64,000 nucleotides of DNA, taken from contig CP050293.1 in NCBI GenBank assembly GCA_014189435.1, forward strand, positions 997,001 to 1,061,000. Direction: 5' to 3'. This DNA is from Mesorhizobium loti. GTDB taxonomy: Bacteria > Pseudomonadota > Alphaproteobacteria > Rhizobiales > Rhizobiaceae. Every line of letters starts with the position of its first letter. Position 1 is the stretch's first letter. Below the pieces are notes generated by a model. That model had not been told where the DNA came from. It was given only the letters and a program-made list of their open reading frames with translations, and ran no database searches. This document shows, one piece after another, positions 43,984 to 51,933 of the stretch. The translations under genes and the position numbers were made by a program.

Positions 43984-45128
43984 CCCAGAAGATTGCGCGC
44001 TGTCCGCATGAATATCTTGGACCCGACCGGGATCAGGTCGTCGGGAAAGTCATAGTCGGGATTGTGCAATGCAGGGTGCCGCTCGCCGGCACCGAGGAAG
44101 AACATCGCCGACGAGGCGCTGTGGCCGAACAGGCCGAAATCCTCCGAAGCGCGCATCGGCAGGGCTTCTTCACCGTGCACGACGCCCTCTTCCTGGAGCG
44201 CGCGTTGCAGATGCTCCACCGCGTCCGGAGCGTTGACGCTGGCGACGAAGATCTCGTGATAGTCCCAACGCGCAGAAAGACCATGCTGGCCGGCGATCTT
44301 GGTGACCAGCGCCTCAGCGGTGGCGCACAGGTTTGCCATGCGCTCGTCGCGGCGGGTGCGCAGCGTCGCCCAAACCTCGGCGTGAGCCGGCGCGATGCCG
44401 AACACAGCTTCGCCCATCGCGGCATGGGTGACGGTCACCATGGAAAAATCGTCGTCGGCGAAGGTTCCGCTGCCGAGCGCGGGCAGTGCCGGCATCAGCT
44501 GGCTGATCGCCAGCATCGGCGAGGTGCCGGTCTCGGGCATGGACGAATGCGCGGTCTTGCCCTCCAGCACGATGCGCATGCCGCGTGAAGCGCAGTTGAC
44601 CACGCCGGTCTTGAGCCGCACTTCGCCCAACGGCACGCCGGGCAGATTGTGCAGCGAGAAAGCGAAATCCGGCGCGATCTCGCCGAAGCGGGGATCGGCG
44701 ACGACGCCGGCCGCGCCATTGCCGGTTTCTTCCGCTGGCTGGAACATCAGCACGACGCGGCCGCTCGCAGGCCTTTCGCGCCCCAACTGGCGGCCAAGTG
44801 ATGCCAGGATCGCGGTGTGTCCGTCATGGCCGCACATATGCGACTTGCCCGGCACGCGCGAGGCATGCGGTACGCCCGACAGTTCTTCGATCGGCAAGGC
44901 ATCGAGTTCCGAACGGAACAGCACCGTCGGCCCCGCTTTGCCGCTGTCGTATATAGCCGCGACGCCGTGTCCGCCCAATCCGGTCAGCACCTTGTCCGGT
45001 CCTGTGTCGGCGAGGAAGTCGACGACCTCTTTTGCCGTCTTCTCCTCCTCATTCGAGATTTCCGGGTTCTGGTGCAACTGGCGCCGCCACGCGGTCAACT
45101 CGACAATGTCTCGGTTGGTCAGGGTCAT
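43980..45128 (-). CDS. M20-family amidohydrolase (hippurate hydrolase / aminoacylase type)
   Basis: A 382-residue metallopeptidase-like amidohydrolase. Metal-site motifs are MCGHDGHTA near residue 93, PAEETGNGA near 125 and a C-terminal MRASEDFGLFG near 335. The dimerisation domain lies in between. It would deacylate an N-acyl amino acid or similar amide in the cytoplasm. ATG 45128 has GGAGG about 9 nt upstream; longer in-frame starts give an unrelated basic N-terminus. Confidence 0.9.
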   Translation of the reverse strand: MTLTNRDIVELTAWRRQLHQNPEISNEEEKTAKEVVDFLADTGPDKVLTGLGGHGVAAIYDSGKAGPTVLFRSELDALPIEELSGVPHASRVPGKSHMCGHDGHTAILASLGRQLGRERPASGRVVLMFQPAEETGNGAAGVVADPRFGEIAPDFAFSLHNLPGVPLGEVRLKTGVVNCASRGMRIVLEGKTAHSSMPETGTSPMLAISQLMPALPALGSGTFADDDFSMVTVTHAAMGEAVFGIAPAHAEVWATLRTRRDERMANLCATAEALVTKIAGQHGLSARWDYHEIFVASVNAPDAVEHLQRALQEEGVVHGEEALPMRASEDFGLFGHSASSAMFFLGAGERHPALHNPDYDFPDDLIPVGSKIFMRTARNLLG

Positions 45129-45254
45129 GCCTTTAGCCTCCGCTGCATTCTTCACGACACGCGCCCGGCGCGTCCAAACGCGATGATGAATTGCTAGCGA
45201 TAAATGGCAGCCCCCGCCACAGTCCAAGTTTCAGGCTTGAGCGGGCCAGAAAGC

Positions 45255-45698
45255 CTATTGATTGATCTCGGGTTCGACGAGCTTTGCCAGGTTTCTGAGC
45301 GATTCCTGCCAGCCGAGATAGCAGGCCTCGACCGGGATGACGTCCGGAATGCCGGCCTGGGTGATGTCGATTTCGGTGCCGACCGACACTTTTTTCAAGA
45401 CTACGGTCACCCGGATCTCGCCGGGCAGATTGGGATCGTCGAACCTGTCGGTATAGAGCAGCCGCTCGGCCGGAACGAGTTCGAGATACTCGCCGCCGAA
45501 GGAATGGCTGTCGCCGGTGGTGAAGTTGCGGAAGGACATCTTGAACGTGCCGCCGACCTTTGCCTCCAGGTGATGGACCGTGCAGGTGAAGCCGTTCGGT
45601 GGAAGCCACTTGGCCAGCGCATCCGCTTCAACGAAGGCGCGATAGACCTTCTCCGGGCTGGTCGTCACAACGCGATGCAAACGTACGGTGCCGGGCAT
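45255..45698 (-). CDS. SRPBCC/AHSA1-domain protein
   Basis: A 147-residue START-like helix-grip protein (AHSA1/CalC family): LHRVVTTSPEKVYRAFVEAD at the N-terminus (cut here to TTSPEKVYRAF), KWLPPNGFTC near residue 30 and CYLGWQESLRNLAKLVEPE at the C-terminus (key part GWQESLRNLAKL), all typical. Ligand and role are unknown. AAGGACTTAGGAT precedes ATG 45698. The following gap 45699-45964 shows no gene. Confidence 0.88.
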   Translation of the reverse strand: MPGTVRLHRVVTTSPEKVYRAFVEADALAKWLPPNGFTCTVHHLEAKVGGTFKMSFRNFTTGDSHSFGGEYLELVPAERLLYTDRFDDPNLPGEIRVTVVLKKVSVGTEIDITQAGIPDVIPVEACYLGWQESLRNLAKLVEPEINQ

Positions 45699-45964
45699 AT
45701 CCTAAGTCCTTTCATGATTGCCATTCGGTACCCCAAGGACGAACGAGGCTTGGCCGATCCGACAAAGGCCTCGGTTTTTTCTAAAGATTTGTCCCCTCAA
45801 TGCATCACCGCCCTCAGCCTCGGTGGGCCTCGCCGTCGGCGACGCTCACATGATGGGGGGCAGCGTGCATTTGTTTCCTCCTCCAAAACAGCTTTCCCGT
45901 CTTGTCGCGGGATTGTGGCGCGGGGACATGCCCCGATGCAACGTTCAGGAATTTAATATGATCA

Positions 45965-46741
45965 TTATCTCTGCCGCAACGGGACAGACGCATGCCACTG
46001 TTCGCCGGTGAGGTGGGCAGAGATCTTGCGGCCGGCCTCGCACGCGGCCTGTCCCTGGCTGTCGGCAATGGCGTCGTCGATGCGCGATACCGGCGAAGCC
46101 ACGGCCAGCGTGCCGAGGGGAAACCCATCGGAGCCAAGGATGGGTGCGGCGACCGAGTGCACGCCTTCCTCATAGCCCTGGGCGCTGCGCGAATAGCCAC
46201 GCGTTGAGGCCAACCGCACGGCGCCCATCACCTTGTCGCGGCTGGTCATGGTGTGGGGGGTGAAGGCGGTCAGCGGCTTGCCGAAACAGGCCTCCATCGT
46301 CTGCGGGCGCGAGAAGGCGAGGAAGGCGATGCCGGAAGCCGTGCCGTGCAGCGGCAGGATCTGGCCGACATCGACGCTGACGCGGTTGGCTTTGGCCGAA
46401 AGCTCGACATGCACGGTAAGCAGCGCGCCGGCACTGAACTCCGACAGATGCACGGTCTCACCGGTTTCCAGCGCCAGTTCCCGCACGAAGGGTGCCGCGA
46501 CGCGCACGAAGGGCAGATGCGCGTCGCGCATGCGGGCGAGCCGCGACAGGCCGGCGCCGAGACGGTAGCGGCGGCTGAGCGGTTCCTGCTCGATCAGCCG
46601 GTGCTCGGCCAGCGCCACCAGCAGGCGCCGCGCCGTGGCCTTGTCGAGGCCCGACTTGCGGGCAATGTCGGAGAGGCCGATTTCCGGCTCCTTCAGCGTG
46701 AAATGCTCCAGCAGCGAAATCGCCTTGCCGACCGTGCTCAT
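45965..46741 (-). CDS. IclR-family transcriptional regulator
   Basis: A 258-residue IclR regulator: winged helix at residues ~1-70 (VGKAISLLEHFT, GLDKATARRLLVAL) and effector domain to the end (LPLHGTASGIAFLAF near residue 130, GYSRSAQGYEEGVHSVAAPI near 195, abbreviated as GYEEGVHSVAAP). ATG 46741 with GGAG 9 nt upstream is preferred to longer starts. It is divergent from the amidohydrolase/CobW/Liv-type importer operon and likely controls it; a palindrome lies in the gap. Confidence 0.9.
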   Translation of the reverse strand: MSTVGKAISLLEHFTLKEPEIGLSDIARKSGLDKATARRLLVALAEHRLIEQEPLSRRYRLGAGLSRLARMRDAHLPFVRVAAPFVRELALETGETVHLSEFSAGALLTVHVELSAKANRVSVDVGQILPLHGTASGIAFLAFSRPQTMEACFGKPLTAFTPHTMTSRDKVMGAVRLASTRGYSRSAQGYEEGVHSVAAPILGSDGFPLGTLAVASPVSRIDDAIADSQGQAACEAGRKISAHLTGEQWHASVPLRQR

Positions 46742-46828
46742 TGCGGAAATCTCCGAGATACTTAGCGTGTGAATTAACTTGACAGCGGCGCTTGCGCCTT
46801 GCAGTCTGGCTATAACATACAAAACACC

Positions 46829-46845
46829 GGTTCATATGATGAACC
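46829..46845. promoter_or_regulatory. Candidate IclR operator
   Basis: GGTTCATATGATGAACC has perfect 7-bp inverted arms around a 3-nt centre. It lies in the 217-bp divergent gap between the iclR-like gene and the amidohydrolase, 114 bp upstream of the latter's start. Confidence 0.55.
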
Positions 46846-46958
46846 AGGACGGGAACGCAAAAAACAAGATGGATTGCGGCCGCGCAAGGCGATGCGCGCA
46901 ATGCCGAAATCGCCGTAGAGCCGGGCGCAACCGGCGGCGACGTGAGGAGAGAGACGAA

Positions 46959-48623
46959 ATGCCCGAGAGAAGTGCCGATCTGGTTCTGACCAATGGCCGC
47001 ATCTACACGCTGGATCGCCAGCGGCCATGGGCCTCGTCGGTGGCTGTCAAAAGCGGGCGCATCGTGGCGGTGGGCGAGGCGGATGCGATTGCGGACCTGA
47101 CGGGTCCGGAGACGCGCATTGTCGACCTCCAAGGCGCCATGCTGATGCCGGGCATTGTCGACGTGCATGCGCATCTGATGATGGGCGGCCAGGCGGAGCT
47201 GTTCGAACTGCGCTTCCCGCCGACCGCCAGCTTCGAGACGCTGATCGCGCGCGTCGCCGAGGCAGCCGCCAAGGTACCGGAAACATCGTGGATCATCGGT
47301 GGTCAGTGGGGCAGCGACCTCTTGCCGAAGCTGAACACGCTGGAGGCGCTGGCGGCGCTCGACATGGCCAGCCAGGGCCGGCCTGTGATGCTGCGCGACG
47401 ACACCTACCACAACCGCTGGATCAACTCGCCGGCGCTGCGTCTGGCCGGCGTTTCCGCCGACACGCCGGATCCGGAAAAGGGGTCGATCGGCCGCGATCC
47501 GGCCACCGGGGCGCCAACCGGCATGATGATCGAATCCGCCGCCGGCATCGTCGAGAGCACCATCGCCAGATCCGGCCACTATACCGAGGAGATGGACCGG
47601 GCGGCGATGGCGCAGTCGATCGCCACACTCAACTCCTATGGTGTCACCGCCTTCCTCGACGCTGCCGCCATGCAGCCGATCCTGGCCGCACTGAAGGGTC
47701 TCGACGATCGCGGCGAGCTGACCGCGTGGTCGGTATCGGCGATGCCGGCGGTCGAGCCGTCCTTCATGTTCGGCATCGCCGGCGACGAGCTGATCGCGCT
47801 GCGCGACCAGTATCGCAGCGCCCATGCGAGACCGGATTTCGTCAAGGTGTTCCTCGACGGTGTGCCGGGCGCGCGCACCGCCGCCTTCCACGAGCCGTAT
47901 ACGGACGATCCGATCCTCGGCTGCTGCTTTCGCGGCTCGACCATCGTCACCGTGCCGGACCTGATCCGCTGGGTCGGCAAATGCGAAAAGCTTGGGCTCG
48001 GCGTCAAAATCCACTGCGCCGGTGACGCCGCCGTCAGCCAGGCGCTCGACGCCATCGACGTCGTGCGCTCGTTCAACGGCCCGACCAAGCTGGTCCACCA
48101 CATCGCGCATGCCAGCTACATCGCGCCCGATGACATTGCCCGCTTCGCCGAGCTTGGCGTCGCCGCCGATCTGTCGCCGTTCCTGTGGTATCCGACCAGC
48201 TTCCTCGAAGGCCACAAGCAGACGATGGGCGAGGCGCGCGCGCTGCGTTTCTGGCCCAACAAGGATCTGCTCGAGGCCGGCGCGCTGCTGGCCGGTGGTT
48301 CGGACTGGCCGGTCATGCCCAACCCCGATCCCTGGGACGGCATCGAGGGACTGGTGACGCGCCGCAACCCGAGCGGTGAATTCAAGGGCGCAGCCCTTTG
48401 GCCGGAGCAGGCGCTGGATGTCGCGACTGCGCTCGAAATCTTCACCATCAACTCGGCCCGCGCCATCGGCCTTGCCGACACGGTCGGCTCGATCGAGATC
48501 GGCAAGTCGGCCGACTTCATAAAACTCGACCGCAACGTGCTCGACATACCGGCCGACGACATCGCCGACACCAAGGTGCTGACCACCTGGTTCGAGGGGA
48601 GGGTGGTCTATGAGCGGAGCTGA
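46959..48623 (+). CDS. Amidohydrolase-superfamily protein (YtcJ-like)
   Basis: A 554-residue TIM-barrel metal-dependent hydrolase of the YtcJ/AepA type. ADLVLTNGRIYTLD opens the composite beta domain, the metal-binding HxH is in GIVDVHAHLMMGG near residue 68, further metal ligands are expected in VKIHCAGDAAV near 350 and HHIAHA near 385, and the Asp in GGSDWPV near 445. GAGGAGAG precedes ATG 46959. It should hydrolyse an amide or ester bond of an imported compound. Its end overlaps the cobW-like gene by 14 nt. Confidence 0.9.
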   Translation: MPERSADLVLTNGRIYTLDRQRPWASSVAVKSGRIVAVGEADAIADLTGPETRIVDLQGAMLMPGIVDVHAHLMMGGQAELFELRFPPTASFETLIARVAEAAAKVPETSWIIGGQWGSDLLPKLNTLEALAALDMASQGRPVMLRDDTYHNRWINSPALRLAGVSADTPDPEKGSIGRDPATGAPTGMMIESAAGIVESTIARSGHYTEEMDRAAMAQSIATLNSYGVTAFLDAAAMQPILAALKGLDDRGELTAWSVSAMPAVEPSFMFGIAGDELIALRDQYRSAHARPDFVKVFLDGVPGARTAAFHEPYTDDPILGCCFRGSTIVTVPDLIRWVGKCEKLGLGVKIHCAGDAAVSQALDAIDVVRSFNGPTKLVHHIAHASYIAPDDIARFAELGVAADLSPFLWYPTSFLEGHKQTMGEARALRFWPNKDLLEAGALLAGGSDWPVMPNPDPWDGIEGLVTRRNPSGEFKGAALWPEQALDVATALEIFTINSARAIGLADTVGSIEIGKSADFIKLDRNVLDIPADDIADTKVLTTWFEGRVVYERS

Positions 48624-49689
48624 TCCTCTCCTCGCCATTCCGGTGACGATCCTCACCGGCTTTCTCGGCTCGGGCAAGACCACGGTGCTCAACCGCCTCC
48701 TGCGCCGGCCGTCGCTTGCCGGGGCCGCCGTCATCATCAACGAGTTCGGCGCCATCGGCCTCGACCATCTGCTGATCGAGGCGAGCGAAGAGCAATTCAC
48801 GCTGCTCGACAATGGCTGCGTCTGCTGCACGGTGCGCGGCGATCTGGTGGCGACGCTGAAGGAGCTCGACCGGCGCAGCCGCGCCGGCGAAGTGCCTGAC
48901 CTGACCCATGTCGTCATCGAGACGACGGGGTTGGCCGATCCCGCACCGATCCTGCACACGCTGATGGCCGAGCCGGAACTTGCCGGCCGCTATTTTGTCG
49001 CCGGCGTCGTCACCACGGTCGATGCGGTCAATGGCGGGTCGACGCTCGACCGGCATGCGGAAGCGGCCAAGCAGGTCGCGGTCGCAGACCGGCTTCTGGT
49101 CACCAAGACCGATCTGGTTTCAGCGGAGCACTTAAGCGAATTGCAGCGCCGGCTGGCCGTCCTCGCGCCGACAGCGGGGCAAAGCCTGGCGCATAATGGC
49201 GAGGCCGATTTCGACATCATGGATATCAAGCATCTTGGCGATCCCCAAGGGATGGCCGCCTGGCTGGATAGGCCGGCCGCGGAGCAGGCGTGCGGCGCGG
49301 ACTGTGCCCACGATCACGCACATGACCATGCCCATGGTCACGCCCATCACGGCATCCAGTCATACAGCTTCGTCATCGACGAACCGGTCGAGTGGACGGC
49401 CTTCGCGCGCTGGCTCGATTATGTCTCAGCGCTGAAGGGCGAGGACCTGCTGCGCCTCAAGGGGCTTGTGCATGTCACCGACCAGCCGGAGCAGCCGCTC
49501 GTCCTGCATGGCGTGCAGCATGTCTTCCACCCGCCGGTGCGGCTCGATGCCTGGCCGTCGGCCGACCGGCGCACGCGGCTGGTGTTCATCGTGCGCGATA
49601 TCGAGCGCGAGACGATCGCGCGCACGTTGACGAAATTCGCTTCCATCGACGCCGCCAGCATCAGGGCGCCAACGCGCGCCGCCGCATGA
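48610..49689 (+). CDS. CobW/COG0523-family GTP-dependent metallochaperone
   Basis: A 359-residue G3E GTPase. Walker A is GFLGSGKTT (17-25), the metal-binding CxCC is C70, C72, C73 in NGCVCC, the base motif TKTD lies near residue 165, and a His-rich loop (HDHAHDHAHGHAHH, ~233-247) precedes the CobW C-terminal domain. Such proteins deliver zinc or another metal to client enzymes. It overlaps the amidohydrolase gene by 14 nt, so that metalloenzyme is the obvious client (inference). Confidence 0.92.
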   Translation: MSGADPLLAIPVTILTGFLGSGKTTVLNRLLRRPSLAGAAVIINEFGAIGLDHLLIEASEEQFTLLDNGCVCCTVRGDLVATLKELDRRSRAGEVPDLTHVVIETTGLADPAPILHTLMAEPELAGRYFVAGVVTTVDAVNGGSTLDRHAEAAKQVAVADRLLVTKTDLVSAEHLSELQRRLAVLAPTAGQSLAHNGEADFDIMDIKHLGDPQGMAAWLDRPAAEQACGADCAHDHAHDHAHGHAHHGIQSYSFVIDEPVEWTAFARWLDYVSALKGEDLLRLKGLVHVTDQPEQPLVLHGVQHVFHPPVRLDAWPSADRRTRLVFIVRDIERETIARTLTKFASIDAASIRAPTRAAA

Positions 49690-49727
49690 TCAGAAAATGA
49701 ATCAGGAAAAACAGGGGAGTGACTGAC

Positions 49728-50912
49728 ATGCAATGGAAATCCAGCCTGCTCGCGGCAGTTTTTGCCGGATTGAGCCTTGGTGCGATGGCCGGGACGGCGT
49801 CCGCCGCCGGCCCGACCTGCAAGGACGGAACGATCAAGGTCGGCGCGGTGTCGACCATCACCGGTCCCGCCGATTTCAGTGAAGTGCCCAAGGCGACCCA
49901 GGCGGCCTTCGATGCCGTCAATGCCGCCGGCGGCATCAATGGCTGCAAGATCGACTACACGATCGCCGACGACAAGGCCGACCCGGCGGTTGCCGCGCAG
50001 GCCGCGCGCGATCTGATCGACAACAAGGAGGCAGTGGCGCTGGTCGGCTCGGGCAGCCTGCTCGACTGCGCCGTCAATTCCGCCACCTACAGCCGCAAGA
50101 AGATCCTGTCGGTGCAGGGCCTCGGTGTCGATGCCGCCTGCTTCTCCTCGCCCAATGTGGCGCCGGTCAATGTCGGCCCCTACACGCTGTCGACGGCGAT
50201 GGCCTGGTACGCCACCAACCAACTGAAGAGCGAGAAGCTGTGCGCCTTCTTCATTATCATCGGCGGCACCCGGGAAGCCTACAAGAAGGCGATCGAGAAC
50301 TGGGAAAAGATTTCCGGCAAGAAGATCCATCTCATCGACCTGACACTGCCCTTCCAGGGCGACCTGACGCCCTATGTCATCAAGGCGCGCGATGCCGGCT
50401 GCGACGCGGTGCTGACCAACCAGGTCGAGCCGCAAGTGGTGCAGCTGATCAAGACCGTCGACGCGCAGAAGATCACCGGCATCAACTGGCTGTTCCTGGC
50501 GCCGGGCTATACCGAGCAGGTCGCCTCGGCGCTCGCCGACACCAGGCAGCCGATCTATGTCGGCACCGAATGGGAACCCTTCACCGAGAAGAGCTCGGCC
50601 GCCAACGCGCAATGGGCCGCCGACATGCAGAAGGCCGGCCGGCCGCTGACCGCCTTCTCGCAAGGCGGCTATCTCGCCGCCCAGTTGTTCCTCAAGGTGG
50701 TGGCGTCGATTGACGGCGAGGTGACGCGCGAGAGCGTGACCAAGGCGTTGCACGAGATGCAGCCGATCGCCAATCCGCTGTCCGGCAGCGCTTACGTTTT
50801 CGGCACCGCCAAGGTCCACTCGCCGATGCAGGCGACCAAGGTGATGAAGCTGGAAAAGGGCGCCTGGACGGTCGAGACGCCGGACTGGGTCGTGCTGCCG
50901 CAGGCCAAGTGA
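49728..50912 (+). CDS. Branched-chain amino-acid-type ABC substrate-binding protein (LivJ/K family)
   Basis: A 394-residue Peripla_BP_6 protein. The signal peptide (LLAAVFAGLSLGAMAG, cleavage near SAAGP) is followed by IKVGAVSTITGPADFSEVPK, cut here as VGAVSTITG, and VALVGSGSLLDCAVN near residue 105. Four or more Cys in the mature part suggest a disulfide. ATG 49728 with GGGGAG upstream is preferred to GTG 49719. It supplies the LivH/LivM-LivG/LivF-like importer downstream; the ligand need not be an amino acid. Confidence 0.9.
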   Translation: MQWKSSLLAAVFAGLSLGAMAGTASAAGPTCKDGTIKVGAVSTITGPADFSEVPKATQAAFDAVNAAGGINGCKIDYTIADDKADPAVAAQAARDLIDNKEAVALVGSGSLLDCAVNSATYSRKKILSVQGLGVDAACFSSPNVAPVNVGPYTLSTAMAWYATNQLKSEKLCAFFIIIGGTREAYKKAIENWEKISGKKIHLIDLTLPFQGDLTPYVIKARDAGCDAVLTNQVEPQVVQLIKTVDAQKITGINWLFLAPGYTEQVASALADTRQPIYVGTEWEPFTEKSSAANAQWAADMQKAGRPLTAFSQGGYLAAQLFLKVVASIDGEVTRESVTKALHEMQPIANPLSGSAYVFGTAKVHSPMQATKVMKLEKGAWTVETPDWVVLPQAK

Positions 50913-51063
50913 GCATCCTCCCGGGCGTTGGCGCCGCCCCTCATCGGCCGACCGGACCTCTCTTTGTCTCCATACGGGGAGAGCGTCCGGCCAGCATTGA
51001 GGGGCGGCGCTGGCCTCTACAGGGCGGCGGACCCGCCGCTCATTTTCCAATCCAGGATATCTG

Positions 51064-51933
51064 ATGAACGCATTGCTCACATCCGCCGTGGCGGGGCTGA
51101 CAGCCGGAGGCACCTATGCCCTGCTCGGCGTCTGCGCCGTCTTCACCTACCGGCTGGTCGCCGTGGTCAATTTCACCGGCGCCGCGATCGGCACGGCCGG
51201 AACCTTCGTGCTTATCGCGCTCTACGAAGCCGGTTTCCCGATCTGGCCGTCGGTGGTCGCCGGTATAGCGGCCGGCACGGTGGTCGGCGTTCTGATCGGT
51301 TACATCATGACCAGATGGTTTGGCGAGGCCAGCGCTTCGACCAAGGCGGCGGTCACCGTGGCGCTGCTGGTCGGCATCATCGCCATCGGGCTGCGGCTCA
51401 CCGGCGGCCAGCATCCGCACAACATGCCCGAGCTGTTTCCCGGCTCCGCCTTCCGTATGGCCGGCGTCGAGGTGACGATCGCTTCGGTGCTGACGATCGG
51501 GCTGGCGGCGCTGTTCACCATCCTCGCCGACCTGTTCCTCAACAACACCAAGGTCGGGCTCAATCTGCGCGCCCTGGCCGACCGGCCGATGGCGGCCGAA
51601 CTGCTCGGCATCAGGGTGCAGCTTTTGTCGCTGCTGGTCTGGGGCATGACCGGCGCTTTCACCACCTTCGCGCTGATGATCATCGCGCCGCAGCGCTCGC
51701 CGAATTTCATGACGCTCAGCCTGCTGGCCGTACCGGCGCTGGCCGCGGCCCTTGTCGGCCTGTTCCGCAGTTTTTGGCGGACGCTGGCCGGCGGCATCGT
51801 GCTTGGCCTCGTCGAAGGCATGGCAAGTTCGGTCGACAGCATCAGCCAGTACCGCAGCGCCATCCCGTTCCTGGTCGTGCTTGCCGTTCTCTTGTGGTCG
51901 CAACGGGAGGCCCGCTGGGATGAAGCGCGCTAG
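51064..51933 (+). CDS. Branched-chain amino-acid-type ABC permease (LivH type)
   Basis: A 289-residue membrane permease of the LivH family: the opening LTAGGTYALLGVCAVFTYR (key part GGTYALLGV) and the loop RALADRPMAAELLGIRV near residue 180 are conserved. About eight membrane helices. It lies 151 bp after the binding protein and overlaps the fusion gene by 14 nt. Confidence 0.9.
   Translation: MNALLTSAVAGLTAGGTYALLGVCAVFTYRLVAVVNFTGAAIGTAGTFVLIALYEAGFPIWPSVVAGIAAGTVVGVLIGYIMTRWFGEASASTKAAVTVALLVGIIAIGLRLTGGQHPHNMPELFPGSAFRMAGVEVTIASVLTIGLAALFTILADLFLNNTKVGLNLRALADRPMAAELLGIRVQLLSLLVWGMTGAFTTFALMIIAPQRSPNFMTLSLLAVPALAAALVGLFRSFWRTLAGGIVLGLVEGMASSVDSISQYRSAIPFLVVLAVLLWSQREARWDEAR

Noticed and set aside
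46779..46816. TTGACA and TATAAC as a sigma-70 promoter for the amidohydrolase operon
   Set aside because: The two hexamers are 26 nt apart, too far for a normal promoter.
46458..48959. An 833-codon open frame on the minus strand
   Set aside because: It is antisense to the amidohydrolase and cobW-like genes; its translation is Arg/His-rich low-complexity with no domain, typical of GC-rich shadow frames.
49419..51113. A 564-codon minus-strand frame
   Set aside because: It is antisense to the cobW-like gene and the binding-protein gene; composition only.
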